Below are positions 17,127 through 27,034 of a stretch of 51,950 nt of DNA, piece after piece. Position 1 is the first letter of the stretch. Each line of letters opens with the position of its first letter. A program made the position numbers and the translations under genes. The stretch lies in NCBI GenBank assembly GCA_028278665.1, contig JAQAJI010000001.1, positions 1 through 51,950 on the forward strand, written 5' to 3'. The notes below the pieces were generated by a model that saw only the letters and a program-made list of their open reading frames with translations, had not been told where the DNA came from and ran no database searches. This DNA comes from Candidatus Rariloculus versatilis (GTDB lineage Bacteria > Pseudomonadota > Gammaproteobacteria > Steroidobacterales > Rariloculaceae).

Positions 17127-17866
17127 ATGAAAGCCTGACACAAGCGGCGCGCATTCTCGTCGTCGACGACGAAGCGCATCTGGCCGACGGGATCCGGGAA
17201 AACCTCGAAGCCGAAGGCTATTTGACCGAAGTCGCGTACGACGGCCGCCAGGGCTTCGACGCGGTGCTCGACGGCAACTTCGACCTCCTCGTGCTCGATG
17301 TCATGATGCCGAAGATGGATGGCGTGGAGTTGTGCGCGAGGCTGCGCGCGCAGGGCCACCAGACCCCGGTACTGTTTCTGACGGTCAAGAACGCAGCGGA
17401 AGACCGCGTTCGCGGCTTTGAGGCCGGTGGCGACGATTATCTTGGAAAACCGTTTCATCTGAAGGAATTGCTTCTCCGTGTCGAGGCGATTCTGCGACGC
17501 GGCCGCTGGTACGACACGGCGTCCGCGGCGCTCGAATTCGGCGGCAACCGCGTGGATTTTCGAACCTATCAGGCGCGCGCCTGGGATGGCAGGCAGCATG
17601 CGCTCACGCACAAGGAAGCCATGATCCTGAAGGCGCTGTCCGAGCGCGAGAGCGGCGTCGTCACCCGCGAGGAGATCCTCGATCGCGTCTGGGGCTACGA
17701 GGTTTTTCCTTCGACGCGCACGATCGACAACTTCATCGTGCGCCTGCGCAGGCGATTCGAGCGCGATCCCGAGTTGCCCGTCCATTTCCACACCGTTCGC
17801 GGCGTGGGTTACCGCTTTACCGTGAAGGCGGAAGCGGCCGGTCACGAGGCTGATCCCGGTGGCTGA
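17123..17866 (+). CDS. OmpR-family response regulator
   Basis: 247 residues. The receiver domain (10-125) has the acidic pocket VVDDE, phospho-acceptor Asp59 in LLVLDVMMPKMDG and Lys109 in DYLGKPFH. The C-terminal winged-helix DNA-binding domain (about 145-238) has LTHKEAMILKALSERE, VTREEILDRVWGYE, RTIDNFIVRLRRRFE and HTVRGVGYRF. It is coupled to its kinase by a four-base overlap and to hemE by an eight-base overlap, so it is probably co-transcribed with heme genes. Its targets are unknown; the dyad before hemQ is one place to look. Confidence 0.95.
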   Translation: MNESLTQAARILVVDDEAHLADGIRENLEAEGYLTEVAYDGRQGFDAVLDGNFDLLVLDVMMPKMDGVELCARLRAQGHQTPVLFLTVKNAAEDRVRGFEAGGDDYLGKPFHLKELLLRVEAILRRGRWYDTASAALEFGGNRVDFRTYQARAWDGRQHALTHKEAMILKALSERESGVVTREEILDRVWGYEVFPSTRTIDNFIVRLRRRFERDPELPVHFHTVRGVGYRFTVKAEAAGHEADPGG

Positions 17867-18896
17867 GCTGCTGCTGGATGCGCTCAGCCGCGTGCCGACC
17901 GCGCGGCGACCGGTATGGATCATGCGCCAGGCGGGCCGCTACCTGCCCGAGTACCGCGAGTTCCGCAAGAGTCACAGCTTCAAGGCGCTGTCAGGCAACA
18001 GCGAGCTCGCGGCCGAGGTCACGCTGATGCCGCTGAAGCGCTTCGAACTCGACGCGGCCATCGTCTTTGCCGACATCATGAGCCCGATGCCCGCGCTCGG
18101 CATCGACTTCGACTTCGATCCGGGCCCCGTCGTCGCCAATCCGATTCGGGACCGGCGCGGCGTCGAGCGTCTCCATGACCCCGATCCGGACGATGTCGCT
18201 CCCGAGGTCATGGAAGCGCTCCGGATTACGCGCGGCGCGCTTGCCGACAACGTCGCCTTGCTCGGGTTTTGCGGCGCCCCGTGGACCCTGGCTGCCTATC
18301 TCGTCGAAGGCCGCGGCGTGAAGGATTTTCCGACGCTGCGCGCCTTCGCCGCGGAACGGCCCGGGCTGCTCGACACACTGCTGTCGCGCCTGTCGGACCT
18401 CATGGGCCGCTATCTGATCGCGCAGGCCGAAGCCGGCGCCGACGCGGTCCAGATTTTTGACTCCTGGGCGGGACTATTGTCATTGGCGGACTGGCAGAGG
18501 TTCATCAGGCCGCACCTTCAATCGCTGCTCGAGACGGTCGGCGCCGCCGGCATACCGCGCATCATGTTCGTACAGAACGCACCGCACCTCATTGACGCCT
18601 ATGCGAAGCTGCCGGCCGAAGCGATCGCGACCGACTGGCGCATGGACCTGGCTGCGTTGCAGCGGGACCATGCCGAGCGCGCTGTACAGGGCAACATCGA
18701 TCCGGCAGTGCTGCTGGCCGGACCCGAGGCAACCGCCGGGCGCGTGCGGCAACTGCTCGACAGCGTCGCCCCGACCGGCCATATCGTCAATCTGGGTCAT
18801 GGCATTTTGCCGAGCACGCCGATCGCGAGCGTCGAGGCACTGGTCGAAACCGTGCATGCAGAGGTCAAGCCCGATATCGCCGCAAGCCGCGCCTGA
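17859..18896 (+). CDS. hemE: Uroporphyrinogen decarboxylase
   Basis: 345 residues. Removes four carboxyls from uroporphyrinogen III to give coproporphyrinogen III in the cytoplasm. The first signature is PVWIMRQAGRYLPEYR and the second GFCGAPWTLAAYLVEG; FADIMSPMPALG and the C-terminal VNLGHGILPSTP are also typical. The GTG start at 17859 overlaps the response regulator stop by eight bases, an unusual translational coupling of a regulator gene to hemE. Confidence 0.97.
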   Translation: MAELLLDALSRVPTARRPVWIMRQAGRYLPEYREFRKSHSFKALSGNSELAAEVTLMPLKRFELDAAIVFADIMSPMPALGIDFDFDPGPVVANPIRDRRGVERLHDPDPDDVAPEVMEALRITRGALADNVALLGFCGAPWTLAAYLVEGRGVKDFPTLRAFAAERPGLLDTLLSRLSDLMGRYLIAQAEAGADAVQIFDSWAGLLSLADWQRFIRPHLQSLLETVGAAGIPRIMFVQNAPHLIDAYAKLPAEAIATDWRMDLAALQRDHAERAVQGNIDPAVLLAGPEATAGRVRQLLDSVAPTGHIVNLGHGILPSTPIASVEALVETVHAEVKPDIAASRA

Positions 18897-18945
18897 AACA
18901 GAAGACGACCTACCCCGGAAATTTCAGCAAGCGGTACCTTGCATG

Positions 18946-18965
18946 GAAAATCGCCGATGATTTTC
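18946..18965. promoter_or_regulatory. Perfect dyad upstream of hemQ (candidate operator)
   Basis: GAAAATC-GCCGAT-GATTTTC is a perfect 7-base inverted repeat with a 6-base centre. GATAAT (18978-18983) lies 12 bases downstream and could be a -10; the dyad would then cover the -35 region, for which no good hexamer is seen. This fits a site for an activator or repressor of hemQ. It does not match the Fur consensus I remember. Confidence 0.4.
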
Positions 18966-19105
18966 AGCGGCGTGGGCGATAATAACGGTATGCGCGCAGG
19001 TGACAGTTTGCGCTGGCCGCGCCCTCGCTGGTCTTTTGCGCGCAGCGCTGGCCTCGTCGAGCGGGATGTCGTCTGCGACGCATGGCACAAGAGTCTGGAG
19101 CAGGA

Positions 19106-19840
19106 ATGAACACATCAACCGCAAAACAAGGTTCCGCCCCGGCGCCGCTCGATCTCAGCGAAAAGGGCATGAGCCATGGCCAGGTGACATCGCTGGACCG
19201 GCGGCTCTTCATGAAGTTCACAGCTTTCGGTGTATGCCGCAACGCGAAGGCCGCGGCCGATGCGCTCGAAACCGCAGACATCGAAGCTGCGCTTTACGTC
19301 GACGCGAACGACCCCGCGGGCATCGGCGTGATGGCGGCTCACGAAGATCCCGGCCACTTCGTGGACGAGCTGCGTGCCGTGTTTCAGGGACCGGCGTTTC
19401 GCGAACTTGAACACAAGCCCGAGTTCGACATGCTCGGCCGCAGTTACTCGATCGGGTACGAACCGGATCTCGAAGACACGCTGCTGGTCAAGCCGCGGCA
19501 GAAACTTCTCAATCCCGAGTTCGTCTGGGCGGTCTGGTATCCGCTGCAGCGTTCCAAGAAATTCCAGACCTTGCCGGCCGATCACCAGCGGCGGATTCTC
19601 GCCGAACACGGGACGCTTGCGAAGCGTTACGGCGTAGCGGGTTACGCCGCGGACATCCGCCTCGCCTGCCACGGCCTCGACCGGAACGACAACGACTTCA
19701 TCATCGGGCTGGTCGGACCGGAGCTCCACCCGCTGTCGGCCGTGGTGCAGGAGATGCGCAAGACCGAGCAGACGTCGCAGTACCTCGACAGCCTCGGACC
19801 GTTCTTCGTCGGCAGGACGTTCTGGCAACGCAAGGCCTGA
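19106..19840 (+). CDS. hemQ: Chlorite dismutase-family protein, HemQ/ChdC-like coproheme decarboxylase
   Basis: 244 residues. In Gram-positive bacteria HemQ decarboxylates coproheme to heme b with peroxide. Tyr145 in WYPLQRSKKF aligns with the catalytic tyrosine (Tyr145/147 in Geobacillus/Listeria), and His168 in AEHGTLAKRY with the proximal heme ligand. EMRKTE...GPFFVGR is the family C-terminus. By eye, the residue seven before GLD is Asp183, where chlorite dismutases have Arg and Firmicute HemQ has Gln, which argues against chlorite dismutase. The ATG at 19106 is preceded by GGAG and AGGA. The position between hemE and hemH supports a heme role. A different peroxidase function remains possible. 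Confidence 0.82.
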   Translation: MNTSTAKQGSAPAPLDLSEKGMSHGQVTSLDRRLFMKFTAFGVCRNAKAAADALETADIEAALYVDANDPAGIGVMAAHEDPGHFVDELRAVFQGPAFRELEHKPEFDMLGRSYSIGYEPDLEDTLLVKPRQKLLNPEFVWAVWYPLQRSKKFQTLPADHQRRILAEHGTLAKRYGVAGYAADIRLACHGLDRNDNDFIIGLVGPELHPLSAVVQEMRKTEQTSQYLDSLGPFFVGRTFWQRKA

Positions 19841-19989
19841 CCGCTCCGTGAACGCGCCACCCGCCAGCGTAGCCGTGTCGCATCGTCCGCAGCGGTCGAT
19901 GGAGGTCGGATCCGAGTTGCTGGCACACTCGTCGCCATCGCACTCATGCCGTACCCTGCGCAGCCGGCGATGGCGGAGTTGACGGGCCG

Positions 19990-21078
<1,089 letters not shown>

Positions 21079-21307
21079 CGGTCCGTGGAAGTACGCCGCG
21101 CGCCGCCGGAACGGGCGAAACACCCGCCCGACAAGGCGCAAGGAAAGACAATACCGAACGCGGGAAGCCGGCCATGATCGAGCGACGAGCAACCCGGTTC
21201 GGGCAGCATGCATCGCCGGTCGATCAACCGCTTTGGGCGCAACGGTCCTGCCCCCGACGCGGCGGGGCAATCCTCGCCGGTACCCGGACGCCGGTCGACG
21301 CCGTGGC

Positions 21308-22675
21308 ATGAGCGCAGCCTTCTCGCACGACGTTGTTGTGGTCGGCGCCGGACTCGCCGGTCTGAACGCGGCGACGCGCCTCGAGGCCGAAGGCGTCGAC
21401 GTCCTCGTGCTCGAGGCCCAGGCCCGCGTCGGCGGGCGGATTCATTCGATGCGTCGGCTCGGCAGGAACGCCGAGGCCGGCGGAACCTACATCGGCGCGG
21501 GGTACAAGCGAGTCATTGCAACAGCCGCACGCCACGGCATCAGGCTCATCGACGTTACACGGGCGCTTGAGTTCTTCCGCGAACAGGACCTCGTGCTCGG
21601 CACGGAGATCATCCGCCAGGCCGAATGGCCCGATCATCCGGCGAACCCGTTTCCCGAGGGCGACAGGGCCCTGATGCCGTGGAGCTATCGCCGCGTGCTG
21701 CCGATGCGCGAGAACCCGCTCGGCTCGCCCGATGAGTGGCTCGACCCGAAGCACGCGTATCTCGACATCTCGATGCGCGACTGGATGCGCGGGCTCGGCT
21801 TGAGCGACGCGGCGATCGACATCGCTTACTCGCGCAACTCGACCTTCGGCGCGGACGCGGCGGACGTCTCCGCACTGCTGCTGCTGTTTCGGGCCGCGTT
21901 CTCGCGCGCGCAGCGCGCGCTTGCACCGAAAGGCACGCTCGGCTACACGGCCGCCAACGGTGTTGAGAGCATCCCGGCGGCGATGGCCGAATCGCTGCGT
22001 CGTGCCGTGCGACTGGAAAGCCCCGTGGTCGCGATCGACAGCGGCAAGGGTGCCGCGGTCGTTCACTGTGCCGACGCAAGCCGCATCCGGGCGCGACGTG
22101 TCGTTTTTGCGGCGCCTTTCGGTGTACTGCGCAACATCCGGATCGACCCGCCGCTCGCAGGCCTGCAGGCGGAAGCGGTCGATCGGCTGCGCTCCCAGGC
22201 CATCACGCAGGTCTATCTGCGCCCGAAAACGCCGTTCTGGGAACTGGATGGCTACGCGCCGAGCCTGTTCACCGATTCACTGCCGGGAATGGTCGCCGCA
22301 GCCCGGAGCGGCAGCGACCCTTCCGAAATCACGCACCTGACGGCCTGGCTCACGGGCGCCCATGCCACCGGGCTCGACGGGCTCGGTGAAGCCGAGGCGG
22401 GCCAGCGCGTCATCGATGCGATCGCAGCGATTCGTCCGGCCGCGCGCGGCCAGCTCGAATTCATCGGTCTTCACTCCTGGAGCGGCGATCCCTGGGCCGC
22501 CGGCGCCTGGGCCTGGTTCGGTCCCGGTGAAGTCACGCGCTACGCACCGGTCATGGGCAGTCCCCACGAGCGAATCCACTTCTGCGGCGAACACCTGGCG
22601 CTCGCCAGCCGCGGCATGGAAGCGGCCATGGAATCCGGAGAACGGGCGAGCATCGAGATTCTCGCGCAGCTCTGA
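21308..22675 (+). CDS. Flavin monoamine oxidase-family protein
   Basis: 455 residues. N-terminal dinucleotide fold VVVVGAGLAGLNAATRLEAE (Gly13, Gly15, Gly18) followed by LVLEAQARVGGRIHS. The C-terminal FAD segment is IHFCGEHLALASRGMEAAME, as in amine oxidases. The fold is shared with HemY/CgoX, which oxidises coproporphyrinogen III; coming after hemE-hemQ-hemH, this protein is a candidate for that missing step. The closing motif looks more like a true amine oxidase, so the heme role is inference. ATG 21308 lacks a strong Shine-Dalgarno but places the FAD fold near the N-terminus. Confidence 0.82.
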   Translation: MSAAFSHDVVVVGAGLAGLNAATRLEAEGVDVLVLEAQARVGGRIHSMRRLGRNAEAGGTYIGAGYKRVIATAARHGIRLIDVTRALEFFREQDLVLGTEIIRQAEWPDHPANPFPEGDRALMPWSYRRVLPMRENPLGSPDEWLDPKHAYLDISMRDWMRGLGLSDAAIDIAYSRNSTFGADAADVSALLLLFRAAFSRAQRALAPKGTLGYTAANGVESIPAAMAESLRRAVRLESPVVAIDSGKGAAVVHCADASRIRARRVVFAAPFGVLRNIRIDPPLAGLQAEAVDRLRSQAITQVYLRPKTPFWELDGYAPSLFTDSLPGMVAAARSGSDPSEITHLTAWLTGAHATGLDGLGEAEAGQRVIDAIAAIRPAARGQLEFIGLHSWSGDPWAAGAWAWFGPGEVTRYAPVMGSPHERIHFCGEHLALASRGMEAAMESGERASIEILAQL

Positions 22676-22954
22676 GAGAGCGTCGCGAATCCCGCGGCCC
22701 GGCAAGTCGGGAGTCGTAACGACGTTCGAAGCTGGAACTTTCATTCGCAGATGCAAGCCGGGAAGCGGCGATTATATCCCTGACCAGCCACCCGTCGGCC
22801 TGAGGCGGACCCGCCTTATTCAATCCGGCTATACCGGCATGAGAACTTGAACCTTCACGCGGGGCGTCAGTGGACGTAAGTTAGTCGTCCCCCGAGAGGT
22901 GGGCCGGCTCGGACGCCGGCAAGACATCGCCATACCGAGAGTGAACCGACCACG

Positions 22955-23740
22955 ATGAGTGCCCTGCCAAGCGCAGTAGCGGTAAACGCCCCGGCCGACC
23001 TGACGGTCGACCTGGCGTTGTACGATGAGGAGGCGACACGCGCTCATGCGCTCGATCACTGCAACCGCAAGTTCCAGTCACTCGATGCGCAGGAGCGCGT
23101 GGAGTGGGCGCTCGAACACCTGCCGGGCACCCACGTGCTGTCATCGAGTTTCGGAACCCAGGCGGCGGTCTCGCTGCATCTCGTCACGAGCGTAAGTCCC
23201 GGCATCCCCGTCATTCTGATCGATACAGGATACCTGTTTCCCGAGACCTATCGCTTCGTCGACGAGTTGACCGAGCGGCTCCAACTGAACCTCAAGGTGT
23301 ATCGCGCCGAACGTTCGACAGCGTGGCAGGAAGCGCGTCACGGGCAGCGCTGGAGCCTCGGTCGCGACGGGATCGACGCATACAACCAGGAGAACAAGGT
23401 CGAGCCGATGCGGCGCGCGCTGCGCGAACTCGAAGCGGGAACCTGGTTTGCGGGGCTGCGGCGCATCCAAAGCGAGGGTCGCGCGTCAACGCCGTATCTC
23501 AACTGGTCGGGCGGCCGCTGGAAAGTGCACCCGATCGCGGATTGGTCCGATCGGGACGTGCACCGCTATCTCGAGCAGCACCGCCTGCCGAGGCACCCGC
23601 TATGGGAAAAGGGCTTCCTGTCGATCGGCGATCACCACAGCACGCGGCCGATCCACGAGGCCGGCTCGCTCGAGCAGACGCGTTTCTTCGGCCTCAGACG
23701 CGAGTGCGGGATTCACCAAATAGATTTCGGCAAGCTCTGA
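22955..23740 (+). CDS. cysH: Phosphoadenosine phosphosulfate (PAPS) reductase
   Basis: 261 residues. Reduces PAPS to sulfite with thioredoxin in assimilatory sulfate reduction. The PP-loop region reads [16 protein letters not shown], followed by [11 protein letters not shown]. Catalytic Cys251 is in ECGIH at the C-terminus. The paired cysteines that hold the iron-sulfur cluster of APS-type enzymes are absent ([11 protein letters not shown] in their place), so this is the PAPS type. The 279-base upstream gap shows no clear promoter. cysB lies downstream in convergent orientation, and CysB control is expected. Confidence 0.93.
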   Translation: MSALPSAVAVNAPADLTVDLALYDEEATRAHALDHCNRKFQSLDAQERVEWALEHLPGTHVLSSSFGTQAAVSLHLVTSVSPGIPVILIDTGYLFPETYRFVDELTERLQLNLKVYRAERSTAWQEARHGQRWSLGRDGIDAYNQENKVEPMRRALRELEAGTWFAGLRRIQSEGRASTPYLNWSGGRWKVHPIADWSDRDVHRYLEQHRLPRHPLWEKGFLSIGDHHSTRPIHEAGSLEQTRFFGLRRECGIHQIDFGKL

Positions 23741-23944
23741 GCCCGGGTGGTGGGTTGCGAAACCTCGCATCGCACCGAAACCGGCGCCGCGCCGCCCCGA
23801 AAAGGCGAGCTGATCCGGAATATGGAGCGTATTTCAGCTACGAGCGAAGCAGTTCAGGCTGTGTGAATCGTCGGTTGATCGGAGGTCTTCCCACCCTGTC
23901 CAGTGGATCCTTGCCACGGGAGGCCAGCTAGGCCACCCGCGGCG

Positions 23945-24955
23945 TCACGCTGCCGCCGCCTCGTCCTGCTCGCAACCTCCACGTACCGGCAGGACCATTT
24001 CCCCAAGCAGCGTATCGACCTCGTCCTGCGTCGAGAGCGCGGCCGCGTCGCGGATGGCATGCGCCGAATAGTGCGGCGCAAACAGATGGATGAAATCGGT
24101 CATGTAGCCGCGCAGCACCATGTCGCGCGGGAAGCCGAGCCACGTCGTGACTTCGGGAAACAGTCCCTCGGCATTGATGGCCTTGAGATCTTCCTGGTCG
24201 CGGCACTCGTACGCCATCGACGCGATGACGCCGACGCCCATGCCCATGCGCACGTAGGTCTTGATGATGTCCGCATCGCGCGCGGTAAACACGACACGCG
24301 GTTCGAGGCCGAGGTCGTGGAAGGCGCGCTTGAATGACGATTCCCCGGTCAGGCTGAACACGTAGGTCACGAGCGGGTGCTCGGCGAGCGTTTCAAGGTC
24401 GAGCCGCTTCTTCTGTCTGGCAAGCGCGTGCTGCCTCGGCACGAGCGCGATGCGATGCCAACGGTATATCGGCAGCAGGGTCAGGTGCCGAAACAGGTGT
24501 TGGGACCCCGTCGCGATCGCAAAGTCGACCTTGTTCTGGTTGACGAGTTCGAGAATCTGCTCCGAGGTGCCCTGATGCAGTTCGAGACTGACCTTCGGAT
24601 AGCGTCTGCGGAATTCCTTGATGACATCGGGCAATACGTAGCGTGCCTGGGTATGCGTCGTCGCGATCGACAGCGTGCCTTCCTGCTCGTCCGTGAGATC
24701 GCTCGCAACGCTCGAGATGTTCTCGACCTCGCGCAGTATCTTGCGGGCTCGCGCGATCACTTCGCGGCCAGCCGGCGTTATGGCCGCGAGGCTCTTGCCG
24801 CGCCGCGTGAACAACTGCACGCCGAGTTCCGCCTCAAGCTGCTTGAGCTGTTTGCTGATCCCCGGTTGGCTCGTAAACAGCCGCTCGGCGGCCGACGTGA
24901 TGTTAAGCCCGCTGTCGACGACACCGATCAGGTACTTGAGCTGCTTAAGTGTCAC
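23945..24955 (-). CDS. cysB: LysR-family regulator CysB
   Basis: 336 residues from the GTG at 24955. The N-terminal helix-turn-helix is LKQLKYLIGVVDSGLNITSA with LFTSQPGISKQLKQLE. The effector domain has IATTHTQARYVLPDVIKEF, FAIATGSQHLF and FTARDADIIKTYVRMGMGVG, all close to CysB. CysB activates sulfate assimilation genes with N-acetylserine as inducer. It is flanked by cysH and divergent from cysG, matching its regulon. The start is uncertain: the frame is open to 25051 and no Shine-Dalgarno is clear, but homology begins at this GTG. Confidence 0.92.
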   Translation of the reverse strand: MTLKQLKYLIGVVDSGLNITSAAERLFTSQPGISKQLKQLEAELGVQLFTRRGKSLAAITPAGREVIARARKILREVENISSVASDLTDEQEGTLSIATTHTQARYVLPDVIKEFRRRYPKVSLELHQGTSEQILELVNQNKVDFAIATGSQHLFRHLTLLPIYRWHRIALVPRQHALARQKKRLDLETLAEHPLVTYVFSLTGESSFKRAFHDLGLEPRVVFTARDADIIKTYVRMGMGVGVIASMAYECRDQEDLKAINAEGLFPEVTTWLGFPRDMVLRGYMTDFIHLFAPHYSAHAIRDAAALSTQDEVDTLLGEMVLPVRGGCEQDEAAAA

Positions 24956-25063
24956 TTCGATGCCCGAGTGTATTGCGACAGGAAAACGGAGTTTTCTTCG
25001 GCGGTGTCGACGGTCGCCGCATGCCGCCACGTGCGCGTTCCGCACTGTCAATCAACGTTCTCA

Positions 25064-25113
25064 TATCGGTACATTAACCGTTATAGCGCCTGAGCATAAG
25101 GCCCGAAGCATAA
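25064..25113. promoter_or_regulatory. Candidate regulator site between cysB and cysG
   Basis: TATCGGT-ACATTA-ACCGTTA (25064-25083) is a near-perfect dyad (one mismatch). Downstream, AGCATAA occurs twice (25093-25099 and 25107-25113), 14 bases apart. The gap lies between divergent cysB and cysG and is AT-rich compared with its surroundings, as expected for CysB binding. No firm match to a published site is claimed. Confidence 0.35.
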
Positions 25114-25176
25114 ACTGTTGGTTTGGGATAGATGTCCCGAGTATCCTGACTCGCGGGTCACGAACGATTGTCCGCC

Positions 25177-26616
25177 ATGCAGTATCTGCCTCTTTTTGCC
25201 GACATCAAGGACCGCGATTGCCTGATCGTCGGCGGTGGCCGCGTGGCGGAACGCCGGGTCTTGCTGCTCAGCCGGGCAGGCGCGAAGCTCACGGTAATCG
25301 CACCGGAACCGAGCCCTGAACTGGAGCGGCTGGCCGTTGTCGACGCGATCGAGCTGGCGCGCCGTCCATTCGACACCGAGCCATTGGACCGCTACTGGCT
25401 GATCGTCGCGGCAACCGACGATTCCGAGCTCAACGCCGAGGTCGCAGCCACGGCGCGACGCGCCAGGCGACTGTGCAATGTCGTGGACGATGCGGAACTT
25501 TCCACCTTCATCATGCCCGCCATCGTCGATCACGATCCGGTCACGATCGCGATCAGCAGCGCGGGCAAGTCGCCGGTGTTGGCGCGCTGGGTCAAGGGCG
25601 TGATCGAAACGGTCCTGCCGGTCCGGCTCGGTGACCTTGCCACCCTTGCCGGCCGCTGGCGCGAACGCGTGAAACTGGCCTTGCCGGACCTCGAACGGCG
25701 GCGCAAGTTCTGGCAGGCCATGCTCGAGGGCGAGGTGGCGCGCCACATGCTGGCCGGCCGGGCCGAACGAAGCGAGCTGCTGCTCGAGGAGGCGCTCGCC
25801 GCATGGCGCGGCGAAGAAGCTGCGACGCTCGAACCGGGCGAAGCGTATCTCGTTGGCGCCGGTCCCGGCAGCCCCGACCTCATCACCTTGCGCGGCCGAC
25901 AGTTGCTGGCCCAGGCCGACGTCGTCCTCTACGACCGGCTCGTCAGCGACGGGATCCTCGAGTATGCGCGCCGTGACGGCGAGCTGATCTCGGTCGGCAA
26001 GTCGCCGCGCACGCCCTCGATCACCCAGGCCCAGGTCAACCGCCTGCTCGTAAGGCTCGTCGCGTCGGGCAAGCGCGTCTGCCGCCTCAAGGGCGGCGAC
26101 CCGATGATCTTCGGCCGCGGCGGCGAGGAGATGCAGGCACTTGCCGAGGCGGGCCTACCGTTTCAGGTCGTTCCGGGCGTATCGGCGGTCGAAGGGTGTG
26201 CAGCGTATGCCGGCGTCCCGCTGACGCTGCGCGGCGTCTCCAGAGCGGTGCTGATCACGACAGGGCACAGCGACGACGGCAATGCCGAGGACCTCGCTTC
26301 GTTCCGGAGCGGCCAGACGCTCGCGCTCTACATGGGCGTCGCGCAACTTGAGGCGATCGGCAAGGCACTCATTGCCAACGGCCACGATCCGGCGACTCCG
26401 GCGGCCATCGTCGAGAATGGAACGATGCACGAGCAACGGGTCGTTCGAACGACGCTGCGGCGCCTCGGCGAAGTGCGCGACAGGCTCGGGGTCGAAGCCC
26501 CCGCGCTGTTGCTGGTCGGCGAGACGACACGCTGTGCGGAACGCTACAGGTGGTTCAATCCGGACGCGTTCGAGCGCCTGGACGACGACGACGAGAAATT
26601 GGCGCAAGTCTCGTGA
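25177..26616 (+). CDS. cysG: Siroheme synthase (trifunctional CysG)
   Basis: 479 residues. The N-terminal precorrin-2 dehydrogenase/sirohydrochlorin ferrochelatase module (1 to about 205) has LPLFADIKDRDCLIVGGGRV and ISSAGKSPVLARWVKGVIE. The C-terminal uroporphyrinogen-III methyltransferase (from about 217) has YLVGAGPGSPDLITLRG, LKGGDPMIFGRGGEE and PGVSAVEGCAAYAGVPLT. It makes siroheme from uroporphyrinogen III, drawing on the hem genes upstream, for sulfite reductase. ATG 25177 is chosen over an in-frame TTG nine bases before it. Confidence 0.96.
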   Translation: MQYLPLFADIKDRDCLIVGGGRVAERRVLLLSRAGAKLTVIAPEPSPELERLAVVDAIELARRPFDTEPLDRYWLIVAATDDSELNAEVAATARRARRLCNVVDDAELSTFIMPAIVDHDPVTIAISSAGKSPVLARWVKGVIETVLPVRLGDLATLAGRWRERVKLALPDLERRRKFWQAMLEGEVARHMLAGRAERSELLLEEALAAWRGEEAATLEPGEAYLVGAGPGSPDLITLRGRQLLAQADVVLYDRLVSDGILEYARRDGELISVGKSPRTPSITQAQVNRLLVRLVASGKRVCRLKGGDPMIFGRGGEEMQALAEAGLPFQVVPGVSAVEGCAAYAGVPLTLRGVSRAVLITTGHSDDGNAEDLASFRSGQTLALYMGVAQLEAIGKALIANGHDPATPAAIVENGTMHEQRVVRTTLRRLGEVRDRLGVEAPALLLVGETTRCAERYRWFNPDAFERLDDDDEKLAQVS

Positions 26617-26737
26617 GGTCCCCAACGGCAAGGTTCATGCACGTCGCCGCCGGCCCGCAGCGAAACTCCATGGGGCATCTGCATGCGGCGGGGCGTTCGC
26701 CACGGGCTGCCTGGCGCTGCAGCAGGGCGGTGGCCGC

Positions 26738-27031
26738 GTGAACACGCGTGCGAACAGGCCAAGAAGCGTCGCCGAGTTGTTGAATTCCGGAACCATCCAA
26801 AGGCTCGCCCGTGAGGCGACGCGCAGGCGCACGCTTGCCTCGGAAATCCGGGAACTGTTACCGGACGAGGAGGCGGCACATCTCGTGAGCGCCGATCTGG
26901 ACGACGCGGGACAACTCGTTCTCGGCATGGACTCTGCGGCGTGGGCCGCGCGGCTGCGGTGCAGCTACCCGGAACTCGCCGGCCGCAGGCTCAAGGTCAG
27001 GGTCGTGCCGAGAGAGAAGCCTGCGCCGTAG
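26738..27031 (+). CDS. dciA: DUF721/DciA-like protein, predicted helicase loader
   Basis: 97 residues. SVAELLNSGTIQRLAREA, a middle helix and LVLGMDSAAWAARLRCSYPE followed by LKVRVVP fit the DUF721 domain, which loads the DnaB helicase in bacteria lacking DnaC. It is next to lpxC, as in Pseudomonas, though convergent here. GTG 26738 is the only reasonable start. The C-terminus reads REKPAP with the TAG inside a palindrome matching the intergenic repeat. One base separates its stop from that of lpxC. Confidence 0.75.
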   Translation: MNTRANRPRSVAELLNSGTIQRLAREATRRRTLASEIRELLPDEEAAHLVSADLDDAGQLVLGMDSAAWAARLRCSYPELAGRRLKVRVVPREKPAP

Positions 27032-27034
27032 GCT
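27018..27034. repeat. Half-copy of palindromic repeat at dciA/lpxC convergent stops
   Basis: AGCCTGCGCCGTAGGCT is palindromic apart from its centre and one G-T pair. It matches the arm of the repeats at 467-536 and 8559-8722. It contains the dciA stop (27029-27031) and the first two bases of the lpxC stop region (27033-27035). It could act as a two-way terminator hairpin, but no U-run follows on either strand. Confidence 0.55.

Noticed and set aside
15156-17141. Long reverse open frame of 661 codons across hemL and the kinase gene
   Set aside because: It is antisense to two clear genes, has no motif, and is rich in Arg, Gly and His as expected of a shadow frame in high-GC DNA.
19106-19840. 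Call as true chlorite dismutase
   Set aside because: The expected distal Arg is not at the aligned position, and the heme gene neighbours favour a coproheme decarboxylase role.
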